This document shows, in pieces, positions 43,001-53,639 of a DNA stretch of 64,000 nt. Below the pieces are notes generated by a model. The model saw only the letters and a program-made list of their open reading frames with translations. It did no database searches and had not been told where the DNA came from. The stretch covers positions 32,224,734 to 32,288,733 of the forward strand of contig OU862934.1 of the NCBI GenBank assembly GCA_917880885.1, written 5' to 3'. Made by a program: the position numbers and the translations under genes. Numbering within the stretch: the first letter of the stretch is position 1; each line of letters opens with the position of its first letter. The DNA is from Limnephilus marmoratus (lineage: Eukaryota > Arthropoda > Insecta > Trichoptera > Limnephilidae).

Positions 43001-44164
43001 GGATTCATCTTAATGGAACATGTTTTTAGAATATATTCCGATGTTTTTGAAAAAGGTTTGCAAATTTGCAAAAGTCCGGAAAAGAAAAAAAATAAAAAAA
43101 ACGGAAACGAGGTTCGCCTCAAACGAACATGTTTTTGAATATTTCCATTAGCTTTCCAAAGGGGAATTCTTAAGAAAGGAAAGAAATATTTTTTCTTTTA
43201 TACGAGTTTTCGTGGAAGTATTTGTTTGAAAATTCAACAATGTCTTGGGGAATAGTTTTTTATTTACGTGGCTAGGCTGTAGCCTGATTTGAGCATCACC
43301 AATTATTGGTATTTACCCGCCGACTTCCTTTTGTCATAACAAGTTATATGCAGAAATGTGCATACGGATATAATGCCTGACTCGTGGAATCGACGTCAAC
43401 GCGAACTAGGCATTTTTCGAATTATGTCGTCTGTTTCTTTATGAAAGATGATAGGTGCGCAAGAAAAAGGGAGAAACGGACGACAGAAGTACAAAAAAAA
43501 TGCCCAATTGTCAAAAGGTAGAAAGAATTTAATCCACTTGTTTCCCTTAAGCTGCAAAATATGCCGTTATATATACAGGCCAGTATTTTGCGAAATAGTC
43601 CCCTACCCGCAGAATATGTCGATATCAAATACAGACCAGCACTCTGCGGAATAAGTTTATTAATAAAAACTGGTTAATTAACTTTCGGGAAACGAAGCAG
43701 GTAATTGGTTTATCATACAGGATTTTAATTGTTGAATAACTTTGTTTTAAATATTTGTGTACATTTCCACTATTAATCTTGTATTTGAAACTAGCAAATT
43801 TAGTCGGTCGACACTTGTAAACACTATATTATTCACGACGGCAACTTTCTTGGTTGAGCACTTTACGTAGGAATACCGGTGATAATGTTTTGTCGAGTGA
43901 CGACTCGAAAATGAAGGAATCGTGCCCGTGATAATTTAAATTGCAATTCGAAGTTACAATCGCGCCGGGGTTCTTGATGGAAATGCTAGACAAATTGGGG
44001 ATAACGAGACAAAACATTATACATTATAAAGTTTAAACAATTGCTGATTGAAGAACGAGACTGTGGGACCGTGAAGAGGGAGGGAAAAAAATTGCCCCTA
44101 AGTTGGAAACCAGTGTTGGCATTGGGGAGGTGAGGAAAAAAAATTGCCACACGTTGGGCGACAG
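43001..44164. other. Element interior up to the right terminal repeat
   Basis: No gene recognised. A purine-rich GGGAGGTGAGGAAAAAAAA at about 44124-44142 lies some 20 bases before the right repeat and could serve as a polypurine tract. A nearby CAGTGTTGGCATTGG partly repeats the start of the LTR. Confidence 0.4.
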
Positions 44165-44856
44165 TGTTAGCATTGGCGCTACTTGCGGCCAACGCCAAAC
44201 CCAAAACCTGGAAAGGACATGCAATAAACAAGCCGGCGGCTAGCTCTGCACAGCCGGCGTGAGCAAGGTCCCTCTTAAACCCAGGGCGAGTGTTTGTGGT
44301 TCGCTTGTAAAATCCTACTCCCCTTCCTTTCCTCAAAATCTCCAGGTCTCCTTCCTCAATCAGAACACAGTAGTTATACACGAAAAAGGGTTTTATTCAT
44401 TTAAAGGTGAACAGGGTTCTACAAAAGGCCAGCATCGGCACTACACACATGAGTATTTGGCTATCTCTAATTAATTCTATCATAACGGGGGAGCTTCTCT
44501 CAACTCTCTCTACACGTGTTTAGTGAATTTAAATGTCAGTTCTTAGCACACAGAGGGGTAGCAAGGTTCATTGGTACTCACAAGCAGGAGATAGGCGGTC
44601 GGCAGACAGGTACTGAGGAGGCGGGAGAGGAGATTGGAGCACAATGCACAATTAAAATAAACATCGCGAGCGTTTACGGAGAGCGCAATCACGGGGACAC
44701 AGTTGTTATGCCGAAGGTCGGCCGAGGATTGAATGCCGGGAGCCGCTCGGCGCTTGGCTACTTGTGTCGAGCGGTGCGGGGAAAGGGGGGCGGAGGGCCT
44801 GTGTAAGGGGTCAATTCGCTATTAGCTCGCACGGGAATCAATTCCGTAACGTAACA
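44165..44856. repeat. Right terminal direct repeat of the large element
   Basis: 692 bp, same TG...CA ends as the left copy, followed by CTAC. Confidence 0.88.
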
Positions 44857-45149
44857 CTACCTTTTCTATGTATTGGAATTACAATAAAATTATTATTTAC
44901 AAAAATATAAGTGCAAACCACTAAAAAAAAAATTTTTATGACTTAACTATCAAGCAATACAAGAAACAATTTTTAAAAAATATCCCTTTATGGCTAAGAC
45001 TATTTTTGAGGTTTTCTATGCTTTAAATTTTTCGCTTTTATGAAATTATGCACATAAGTGCAAATAAGACGCTCGATTTTAAATTTTGCTGGTATGAGAA
45101 TTGAAATATTTCTAGCGTTTATATTCCTCTTAAGATTTTTTAATTTTTG
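44857..45149. other. AT-rich spacer
   Basis: Starts with the CTAC duplication. Nothing else recognised. Confidence 0.4.
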
Positions 45150-45641
45150 AGGCGGGTATGGATATAGCCGCCCCGGGGAACTATTTATTTTATAACAAAC
45201 ACCCCTGCCACAGGTCACACCGAGTGGTTCGCTACTTTTGGTGATTAAGCAGTGGTGCCCTGGTTCATGGGGTGAGATTTGTTTAGGTCAGTGGTTCCCA
45301 AAGTGTTCCGTACGGACCCCCAGGGGTTCCCAAGATCGTTCAGGGGGTTCGTGGAAAATAGAAATTGAATTGGGGGTCCCTGAATGACGTCAGGGGGTCC
45401 GCGGCAAGGTTTTGGCAAATTTTTATTCGTATGGAAATGAATAAAAATGCCGTTCCGCTCTATCCCATTCCGCCCCCTCCGTTGTACTATCCGCCCCGGA
45501 TCCGTGGGCCGAAAGAGTTTGGGAACCACTGATTTAGGTCTTGATGGTGAATGCGTTTGCTCAGCTACTGAAACGGGAGAGACTGGTTCAGGGAGACCTT
45601 TTTGCCTCTCGATCCATCGTCTTTCCCCACAGTGGATAATT
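45150..45641 (+). mobile_element. UTR-type LINE derivative, first part (split by a LINE and a MITE)
   Basis: Begins GAGGCGGGTATGGATATAGC and carries the GTCACACCGAGTGGTTCGC block. A hAT-type MITE (45289-45531) and then the full LINE (45642-49222, opposite orientation) interrupt it. The sequence resumes at 49223 with GGATGCATATGCCCGTC and ends near 49340. ATAATT is duplicated around the LINE (45636-45641 and 49223-49228). Confidence 0.75.
45289..45531. mobile_element. hAT-type MITE
   Basis: Ends are CAGTGGTTCCCAAA and TTTGGGAACCACTG, 14-bp inverted repeats of hAT type. The 8-bp flanks GTTTAGGT (45281-45288) and ATTTAGGT (45532-45539) differ at one base, matching the 8-bp duplication of hAT transposons. 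The interior is non-coding. Confidence 0.85.
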
Positions 45642-45711
45642 TTTTTTTTTTTTTTTTACATTAACTCCACACAGGAGGCCCTGAGGAAAATAATTTCCCT
45701 CAGGGCCTATG

Positions 45712-48658
45712 TCATCTGGGATGCTGTGTGGAGGGTCTTTTTGAGGAGAGGAAGGAATGAACATTGGTCTTGAAGAGACCCATGTTGTAGGAAGGAGGAA
45801 ACACAGAGGCCGGCAAATCATTCCACAGCCGGGCTGTTGAACACAAGAATGAGTCGAAGAAACGACCCGTTCTCATGTGACAAATGTCAACTGTGTACAA
45901 ATGTTGGGCACGCGTTTGGCGTGTTTCCCGACTATGCACCGGTGCCGAAGGGATCAATGATGCTAGTTCCTCGGAGCATCTTCCATTGTAATACCGGTAG
46001 AACAAGGATAGCATTCCCACCCGACGCCTGTGCTCTAAAGATTGCAATCCGTCTGTTAAGATGGGAGAATCTATCAAACGGACCGCCCGTTTCTGCACAG
46101 AGTCGAGGGTATTTTTCAGGTATTTTGGAGCTCCAGACCAGAGGTGGCTGCCAAATTCAACCGTGGGGCGCACTTGCGATTTGTACAGGGTTAGCAGTTG
46201 TGTACTATTAAAGTATCTGCGGGCCCTGTACAGTACGCCCAGTTTTTTGGGAGGCTAGCTTTACTCTGGCTTCGATGGAGCCCCCATACCTGAGCTGGTC
46301 ACTTAGGGTTACACCAAGCATATCAATGGAGGGCCTGTTCGGAAGATTGCTTCCGTTGAAAGAGACTAGATTTTCATTTCGATCCCTTTTGGACGTAATC
46401 AGACAAGATTGGGTCTTTGAAACATTAAATTCAACGAGATTATTTTTACCTCAAGAGAAAACACTCTCGAGGTAGCCGTCCATTCTTTGCTTCAAAGCCC
46501 TACGAGCTGTTGGAGTTTGTGAGCCCTTTGGGGGCTTGTCAAACAAAAAGCTATCATGAACTGTACTGTCGTCCGCATAACAGTGAATTGGTGCACATGA
46601 CAAAAGGTCGTTGATGTGCAACAAAAATAAAGTTGGAGACAGAACCGATCCCTGCGGGACGCCAGCATTTATCGAGTGTGAGGAAGAGGTGAAACCATCG
46701 ACTACCGTCTGAATCGACCTCCCCCTCAAGAAGTCGGCAATCCACCTACACAAGGATGCGGGAAGTCCGTAAGAATGCAGTTTGTTGACAAGTCCTCGGT
46801 GCCAAACCCGGTCAAAGGCCTTGGAGATGTCCAGTGCAACCGTTTGGGTCTCACCGAAACGTTCCAGGCATCGCCCCCAAACATGCGTCACATACGCGAG
46901 AAGATCACCGCACGAGCGGTTCCGACGGAATCCGTATTGACGGTCGTTAATAATTTTGTTCTTCTCGAGGTATGTGAGCAGTTTGTCGTTGATCACACGT
47001 TCCATCACCTTAGACAGAACTGATGTGATCGCTATGGGGCGGTAGTTGGCCGGGTTGGAGCGGTCACCCTTCTTTGGAATAGGATGGATAACCGCTTTTT
47101 TCCAACCAGAGGGCACAGAGCCAGTCTTCAGGGACATTTTAAAAAGCTTCGTCAAAATTGGAGCTAATTCTGCAGCGCACCTCTGCAGTACCAGGGCAGG
47201 TATTCCGTCGGGCCCACTAGCTTTATTAACATCAAGCCCTCGTAAAACATGGAGTACTTCCCGATGCCGGATCCTCAGCTTTTTCATATGAAAACCGCAG
47301 TGAGGAACCGACGTCGGGACAGCACCTTAGTCATCGAGGGTTGAGTTATCCGCAAACATTTTACCTAGTAAGTTAGCCTTTTCGGTGGCGGTGTTTGCTA
47401 GTGAGCCGTCAGGTCTGGTAAGAGGTGGCAGACTGGATTTGCAGAAATTGCGACCTATTGAGCCCGCAAGCGACCAGAATTGCCTGCTGCCATGCGGGCA
47501 TGCAGTCAGCTTTCTGCTGATCTGCTGGTCGTGCTCGAATTTTGACCTTTTTATGATTCTCTTGGTTTCCTTTGCCATTTTGTTGTAAGCTGTTCTGTCT
47601 TCGGATGTTCTAGATGTGTTGTAGGCTCGGTAAGCCGCGTTTTTTCGTCGCACTGCTTCAGCGCATTGTCGACTGAACCACGGCTTTGAGCCTCCACCAG
47701 TTTCCTTAACAGTAGATTGGATGAAGCCATCCATCGCGGATGTGATGACTTCACCAATTTCCTGGGCACATCTTGAGGGATCCGAAGTCCGAAAACAGAC
47801 AGCTGACCACGGAAAAGCATTAAAATGTGCCCGCAGACCAAACCAATCTGCTGACCTATAGTGCCACACTTTTCTCTTCAGTCTCTCGTTTGGTGGTCTG
47901 AAGTTTACAGGGATTGATGTCGTCACCAGGCAGTGGTCGGACGATCCTAAAGGCGCTGTGACTTCAATCCTGTAACCGTGTGGCACAGTAGTTAAAAATA
48001 GGTCTAACAGATTGGAATGGTGAGTCTGGACATCAGGAACCCTTGTAGGCTCCTGAACCATTTGCTCCAATCCGTAGCAAAGGGCAAAGGATTCCGCTTG
48101 GCGTCCAGCCGAGTCTGTTGATCCTGAGAACTTCAACCAAGGTTCGTTATGAACATTGAAGTCCCCCAGGACCACAAACTCTGCCGTAGGGTAGCGGGGC
48201 AAGAGGTCATCAATAGTGTCGCTTAAGTGTTTGAAGAGCTCGGACGTGTCTGATTCGCTCAGGTTCGGTGAGCGGTATAAACACGCGTAGAATCTTACCG
48301 TACTAGCAAGATTGATGCGTACCCACATTACGTCGAATCTGGAGTTTTCCAGATTCAACAGTCGCACACAGTTGACGTCAGCTCGACTATAGAGACAGAC
48401 ACCTCCTTTAGGTCTGAACTTGCCTGCGAGGGTGAAGCCCGGGCAGTCCAGATAGGAGGTGTCTACAGGCTCAGCTATCTGAGTTTCAGACAGGAAGAGT
48501 AGGTTTGGGCGTTGAGAAAAAAGGTGGTGGTGGACAGAGTTTAAATTGGTGTGCAGGCCGCGAATGTTGATGTAATCCACCAACAGTTTTGGCCCGCACC
48601 GGGGACGCCTACGTCTCGCCGCTGTAATGACGTTAATTATTGTAGGTTGCAAGTTCAT
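45712..48658 (-). pseudogene. LINE ORF: endonuclease and reverse transcriptase, three disablements
   Basis: The ATG at 48658 opens an apurinic-type endonuclease: DYINIRGLHTNLNSV, LFLSETQI, VVLGDFNVHNEPW and SSDHCLV. After an in-frame TAA at 47327 the same frame resumes with the reverse transcriptase. Counting from 47287, the motifs are NKASGPDGIP (21-30), ALDISKAFDRVWH (151-163), GVPQGSVLSP (209-218) and YADD (237-240). A TGA at 46451 (where Trp would fit) and a one-base shift in an A-run near 46243 lead into the C-terminal tail (46173-45712), ending in RLWNDLPASVFP. Only three lesions in about 980 codons make this a young copy. Clade: jockey/CR1-like, not resolved. Confidence 0.85.
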
Positions 48659-49222
48659 GATTTTAATTGTTGGTTATTTTGTTTTTTTGATATGAGAGGA
48701 AGGAAGGTCTGGGAGGGAAAAGGTATAAGGGGTGGGTAGGATGCTGGGGTTCAGAGTTTCCAGGAGTGACGGACGTATGTATCCAACCCACCCACTGCGG
48801 TGCAAGGCGATGGGCAGGGAGAGTCCGGCTGGAGAGGTCACCCAATGCGCCCCAAACGCTACTGCTGGGTCCCCTCCGGTCACGAACCGGCACAACAGCA
48901 GCGGCGGGGTTTTTGCACTCGTTGATGGGGCAGCCCACCCTCAGTCGTGAGCCTGAGGGTCGGGCCCCTGTACTACCGAGCGGCCCGGACAGCGGTAACC
49001 GGTTGTAAAGGGTCTCCCTCAACCAGCATCTCCCAATCCGGCCCGCCACGCAGAAGGTGGGCCGACGCACCCGCCATCAAGACCTGGACAAACATTACCC
49101 CAAGAACCCGGGCACCCCTGCTAAGTCACCAAACGTAGCGAACCACTTGGGGTGACCTGTGGCAGAGGTGTTGGTCATCCAATAAATGGTTCCCAGGGCG
49201 GCGGTACCCATACCCGCCTACC
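48659..49222 (-). promoter_or_regulatory. 5' UTR and probable internal promoter region of the LINE
   Basis: The non-coding leader must contain the LINE promoter. Its first 150 bp and last 80 bp are retained in the short copies, whereas the middle (about 48820-49010) is usually missing from them. Confidence 0.5.
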
Positions 49223-49340
49223 ATAATTGGATGCATATGCCCGTCATTACATAACATACTACATTCCCCTCTTACCTTTCCCTAAAATACCTTCCACACA
49301 GCATACCTAAAGATGACATAGACCCTGAGGCCCATAAGCT
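49223..49340 (+). mobile_element. Continuation of the UTR-type derivative at 45150-45641
   Basis: Resumes after the LINE with GGATGCATATGCCCGTC, then CCTTCCACACAGCATACC and GATGACATAGACCCTGAGG. It lies in the same orientation as 45150-45641. Confidence 0.7.
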
Positions 49341-49349
49341 TCTAAAATG

Positions 49350-49970
49350 GAGAGGTCAAAGGGTCTCCCTCGCCTGGCCTCTCTCGGATCAGACGCATAT
49401 ACCGCTAAGACCAGGATAAATCTTACCACAAGCCCGTGCACCCTGCTAAGTCATCAAACGTATTTTAATGTATTTTACTCACCTCCAGTAAGATTGTTAA
49501 TTCAATTAGTTTTTAAAGAATTCCGATATATTTTTTACATTAGCCCCACACAGGAGGCCCTGGGGAAAACAATTCCCCTCAGGGCCCATGTCATCTCTGG
49601 GAATGCTGTGTGGAGGGTCCCTTTGGGGAAAGAAGGGAGAGGAAGTTCTGGGAATGAAGAAGGCACGAGGAGTGGGTAGGAATCTGGGGGTTAGTGTGTC
49701 CAGAAGTGACGGACGAATGAATTCATCCCTTCCATTGCATCCACATCTTGCATACGATCTCCCTCAACCAGTCTCTCTCGATCCGGCTTGCCACGCAGTT
49801 GGTGAGCAGACGCATTCGCCGCCAAGATCCAGACAAACTCGACCCCCCATGAACCCGGGCACCTCTGCCAAGTCACCAAACGTAGCGAACCACTTGGGGT
49901 GACCTAAGGCAGAGGAGTTAATTATCCAATGAATGGTTCCATATTCCATACCCGTCTCTGCCTGAAAATG
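49350..49970 (-). mobile_element. UTR-only LINE derivatives: a fragment and a longer copy
   Basis: 49350-49460 is a 5'-region fragment. 49540-49970 is a longer copy with a T-rich start (TTTTTTACATTAGCCCCACA, the 3' end), the CCCTGGGG/CCCCTCAGGG motif, GGTGACTTGGCAGAGGTGCC on the minus strand and a diverged 5' end. Confidence 0.7.
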
Positions 49971-50289
49971 TTTGATAAATTTCACCAGAAGTGAGGGAAA
50001 ACTGAGCTTACTTCCGGCGGGCAGAAACGCTCACATCATGTTCTATTTATTATTCAGTGTTTATATTATATTATCCTAGAGACGCTACTGCCAAGTAGTA
50101 AAAAGATAACTGGAAAATTCCTAAAAAAAGATAACTCGGAAATTGCTAAAAAGTTGTTAACTCGGTTATTTGCTGGAATGGTTGCTTTCTTTTTAGGAAA
50201 AACTATACCATAGTTGGGTTATGGGTGGTTATCATGTTTACATTAATTTGTTGTTGAAAGATAGTAAAAGATGGGAAGGCCGATAGAGA
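49971..50289. other. AT-rich spacer
   Basis: A short tandem-like AAAAAGATAACT(C/G)GGAAATT sequence at 50100-50160. No gene recognised. Confidence 0.4.
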
Positions 50290-50710
50290 TTTTTTTATTT
50301 TTTTATTTTTTTTTATTTCATATATATCCCGTTAAACTACAGTTAAGTAGTTTGTCAACAGGATTTTTATTACAACTTTTTACAGATTACAACTTAGACC
50401 TTAATTTATACAATAACAATAAACTTACACATTAATAGTAAAACTAAATCGCCTAATACAAATTATTTCTACCTAGTAGCCATGTTTTCAGAAAATATCT
50501 GACTCTATTTGGAAATTCGCATTTCTTAATATTACCAGGTAGCATATTATATATTTTAGGCACATTATACTCAAGGGTTCGCTGTCCGTATTTATTATTA
50601 TGTTTAGGTACAAGCATGCCTTCATTCTTTGTGAACCTAGTATTGTGCCCATGTTCAACTTTCCTCTTATACTCAGAAAATGAAAGAAGTGTAAATGCAG
50701 GTAATTCCAT
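50290..50710 (-). pseudogene. 5'-truncated LINE, ORF2 tail
   Basis: The minus-strand frame 50710-50453 (HNTRFTKNEGMLVPKHNNKY, then GQRTLEYNVPKIYNMLP) is the type of tail seen in CR1/jockey-like ORF2: R-T, then a Y-x-VPK-IYN-x-LP block. A T-rich stretch at 50290-50320 marks the A tail. Confidence 0.65.
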
Positions 50711-51252
50711 TAATGGGATATCTAAACGCGTTTGGCACTAACCAAAACATCACCACGATAAAACTATTCAAACAATATGCCACTTACATCACATTTTTAA
50801 AATTTTTTTCCGGTTTAGGCAAATATTCTAAGACATTCTGTATTTTTTTTAATCGTATTTTTGAAACCCTGGGGATTTTTTGAAAATTTCAATCCGAAAA
50901 ATCAGACCATTTTTTATAAACCGGAAAGACGGGACATAATTTTATTGGTGTGAAAAAACGATAATTACATAGCCGAAAATCATTTTTAAAAAAAGAACGT
51001 TTTCCACACGAATGGCACAGGCGAATAACGAGGCATACAAAAATATTACATCTCATAAATATTTTTTTCCTTATCCATCTTATTGATCATAAATCATTAT
51101 AATGTACAGCGTCTATATTACTAAATTCAATGTAATATACTTGTACTTGTAAATTATAATAATAATAAGAATATTATAAAATTTTATTTTGTTAAAATCA
51201 GCACCATAATCATTATACTTCTAAATACGTACCGACATCATCTTCACGTTTT
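50711..51252. other. Unannotated AT-rich DNA
   Basis: No gene or repeat recognised. Confidence 0.4.
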
Positions 51253-51280
51253 GAAGAGAACCCCGTACGGGGTTCTCTTC
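51253..51280. repeat. Perfect 28-bp palindrome
   Basis: GAAGAGAACCCC, GTAC, GGGGTTCTCTTC. Pairing extends six more bases on each side with one mismatch. GC-rich core in AT-rich surroundings. Confidence 0.9.
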
Positions 51281-51931
51281 AGAACATCTGTCATAAAATC
51301 AAACCAAATGATAAGTTCGCAGAGAACAAACAATAAATCTAGTGAACGAATTAAAAAATTCGTCTGAAATCAAAGTGATGCCATATAAAAAAATAAATCG
51401 GTGTGGAATTTTACAAAATTAATAGGAACATTTTCGGAGACGGGACATTTTCATGTAGTGACGTCACGAGCCCAAATAATGGATTTATTTATTTAAAAAT
51501 TAAAAAAACTGTACATTTCTAAACAATTTTACTAACATTTTCTTAATCTTAGTAAAAAGATCTATCCACACGATTTTTTCCAAGTCGTTATGAAATTCAT
51601 GAAAGTGGCCTATTACCCCTTACACGCTTTTAGTATTACCGTGACGATTCACGATTACGGTACCGCACGGCAAAAATAGCAAATATACGTACGTTCCTTA
51701 TAGTTATAATGCTACAGATCTTTTCTACACTTTAAATAAGAAAAAAGATGATACACAGAAAATACATTTGACTGTTTCTTCCAAAGTACTACATTTTCCT
51801 TTGGATGAAACAAATATATCTTATAACGGTCCGATTACGGTGACGGGAAATGCGTCTCATTTTCTCTGTACGTGTGAGGGAGATGAATGATAAAGATTGT
51901 TTATTTTATTTTTTTTAACTTTATGAATAAA
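51281..51931. other. Unannotated AT-rich DNA
   Basis: GATTACGGTACCGCACGG near 51650 and CCGATTACGGTGACGGG near 51830 share a short motif. Otherwise nothing recognised. Confidence 0.35.
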
Positions 51932-52018
51932 ATCTCATATTATATTATTTAATTAAATGAAGACACTATTAGCGAAACTCAATCGAAAATCTAAGACAGA
52001 AAAATCAGAAAAGATATT

Positions 52019-52090
52019 GGCTCCGCTGGGACTCGAACCCAGGACCCTTTGCTTACATGGCAAGAACTCTACCGATTGAGCTACGGGACC
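52019..52090 (-). tRNA. tRNA-like sequence, left arm
   Basis: 72 nt with GGTCCCG/CGGAGCC acceptor ends (one mismatch), TAGCTCAATCGGTAGAG and T-arm GGGTTCGAGTCCC. Anticodon arm TTGC-CATGTAA-GCAA, with A at position 33, as in the array copies. Confidence 0.45.
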
Positions 52091-52210
52091 CATATGAAAT
52101 TCAACTTGAACTAAATGCAATCTAGATAGTGTCTGGATAAATTATTTATAAAGATCACAATAACTATCATATATAAAGATAGCAGCCAATAATATGTGCG
52201 TTAAGAAAAT

Positions 52211-52283
52211 GGATTCCGTAGCTCAATCGGTAGAGCTCTTGCCATGTAAGCAAAGGGTCCCGGGTTCAAGTCCCAGCAGAGCC
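52211..52283 (+). tRNA. tRNA-like sequence, right arm
   Basis: Same fold as the left arm, but the acceptor stem (GATTCCG with CAGAGCC) has two mismatches. D-arm, anticodon arm (TTGC-CATGTAA-GCAA) and T-arm are intact. Confidence 0.4.
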
Positions 52284-52399
52284 AATATCTTTTCTGATTT
52301 TTAATTAAAGATAATGATTGTATTTTTCCTTTGGGGAAATGCAGACATACGTTTACCGTTTGTCTCATTTTCGACTGTTGACTGTTTTTGAGTTCTGGT

Positions 52400-52600
52400 A
52401 CCTAATCTGGTGGTGAGGCATAAATCTGGTATAGGTACATCTGGAAGGAAGGACGAAAGTAGAATGAACACCGTAGAAATGAGATTCCTGAGGCGAATGT
52501 GTGTAAAAAGTATTTATGATTGCATGAGAAATATGGAGATCCGCAAAGAATGCAAGGCTTTTGACTTTTTGAAATATTGGCATACAGAGCTCCGGGCCAA
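52400..52600 (+). pseudogene. RTE-type LINE C-terminal fragment
   Basis: Reads GRKDESRMNTVEMRFLRRMC, then DCMRNMEIRKECKAF, the RTE-type tail also present, decayed, at 34280-34600. About 60 codons remain. Confidence 0.65.
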
Positions 52601-52726
52601 AAAGGCCCCTTTCTCTTTCATCATGAATTTATATTAATGGTTGTTAAAGAAAAATGATTTTTTTAGTAGTTTGTTAAATTTTTTTTGCAAATGTACATGG
52701 CTGCAATATGGTTAGGTTAGACTTTA

Positions 52727-53035
52727 CGGAGGATTTGTTTTGGTTTTTTATGTGTGGTATGTACGTTTTCGTTGTACCGGGCGAGGCAGTTTATGGACGC
52801 GTTTTCATGGGTGGGAATTCCCGCATAAAAAGTTTCCGCGAGACTTAAGATGTGTTTTTTCAATAAGGAGATTTTAGAGTATTTGTGAAGTTGGGCTACC
52901 CTCATCCGTCTGGGGGCGCCTAGGGCTATACGTATGGCTTTATTCTGGAAAATTTGAAGTTTTTTCAAAAGAGACTCTAAAGCGTGGGTGAATGCAAGGC
53001 GGATGTAAGCGCAATGAACAAAATTAAGAAACGGA
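52727..53035 (-). pseudogene. Jockey-type LINE ORF2 C-terminal fragment
   Basis: The minus strand reads RLAFTHALESLLKKLQIFQN, KAIRIALGAPRRMRVAQLHK and LAETFYAGIPTHENASIN. L-Q-x-F-QNK-x-IR-x-x-x-GAPR followed by FY-x6-H-x-N is the characteristic end of jockey-type reverse transcriptases. The catalytic part is missing. Confidence 0.7.
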
Positions 53036-53039
53036 CACT

Positions 53040-53115
53040 TAAATAGTTTAGGTGACCTATGGCAGGGTGTTGGTTATCCCATCAATGGTTCTCAAGGAGG
53101 TGGTACCTTTGTATA
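53040..53115 (-). mobile_element. UTR-only LINE derivative, 5' end fragment
   Basis: GGTGACCTATGGCAGGGTGT, then ATCAATGGTTCTCAAGG, matches the start of the family. About 75 bp remain. Confidence 0.6.
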
Positions 53116-53177
53116 CCCGCTTCTCGAATTGAGTAGTTAGTAGACTATTAATAGATCACTAAACGCATAACTATTTA

Positions 53178-53540
53178 CGGCAGGCGTGATCTAGGGTTAA
53201 GGCTCTTGACTCGCAATCCGAATCCGGCGTGGGCAAATACATTTTATTTAATTAATTTGTGATATTTAACGATTCATTAATAATGTATTTGCAGCACGTT
53301 CCAGAGTGGAAGATACTCTTAGTATCGTCCTGGTGTAAGACCACCTTCAGAATTGAAACGTTGTGCTTGAAATGGCATTAGCTGTATTTGGTGACCAGAT
53401 CTGAATAGCCAGGTACTTCCCCACCTTTCTCCTCCCCATCTCCTTCCCCATTCCACTACCTTCAATCTCACAATATAACCCAATTGGATTTGTCTTAGTC
53501 TCACTGGCTCCAGACGGGAGCAGCTGGGACTCTTGTGAGG
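53178..53540 (+). mobile_element. tRNA-derived SINE (family 1)
   Basis: Head CGTGATCTAGGGTTAAGGC and CTCTTGACTCGCAATCCG, with the B-box partly deleted (GAATCCGGCGTGGG). Body and 3' half are as in the other copies, followed by an A-rich tail. Confidence 0.8.
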
Positions 53541-53639
53541 TATTTATATAAAAAAATGTAAAAATAAAAATAAAGTAGTAAGCCGAGTGAAGTCACCATC
53601 AAGACAGGAGGATACGTCGATAAAAATTAATAGGCAATA

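Larger units (their letters stand above)
36365..44856. mobile_element. Large LTR-bounded element without gag or pol
   Basis: Direct repeats of about 690 bp (36365-37052 and 44165-44856) begin TGTTAG and end GTAACA. CTAC is duplicated exactly outside (36361-36364 and 44857-44860). The 7.1 kb interior has no frame resembling gag, protease, reverse transcriptase or integrase on either strand. It has tandem repeats, a long inverted repeat and a LINE 3' end. This fits a large retrotransposon derivative mobilised in trans. Orientation is not certain. Confidence 0.85.
45642..49222 (-). mobile_element. Nearly intact single-ORF LINE, likely parent of the UTR-only family
   Basis: About 3.6 kb from GGTAGGCGGGTATGGGTACC at the 5' end (49222) to an A tail (T-run 45642-45657). 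It has a 5' UTR of about 560 bp, one ORF with endonuclease and reverse transcriptase, and a 3' UTR with the CCCTGAGG/CCTCAGGG inverted motif. ATAATT flanks it. Both UTRs recur as the short elements listed across the window. No gag-like ORF1 is seen. Confidence 0.85.
51932..52310. repeat. Foldback with one tRNA-like sequence in each arm
   Basis: The two arms (about 51990-52092 and 52205-52305) are reverse complements that include AGAAAAATCAGAAAAGATAT and a tRNA-like unit. The sequence between them is shared with the 413-bp array at 25300-26345. Confidence 0.8.
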
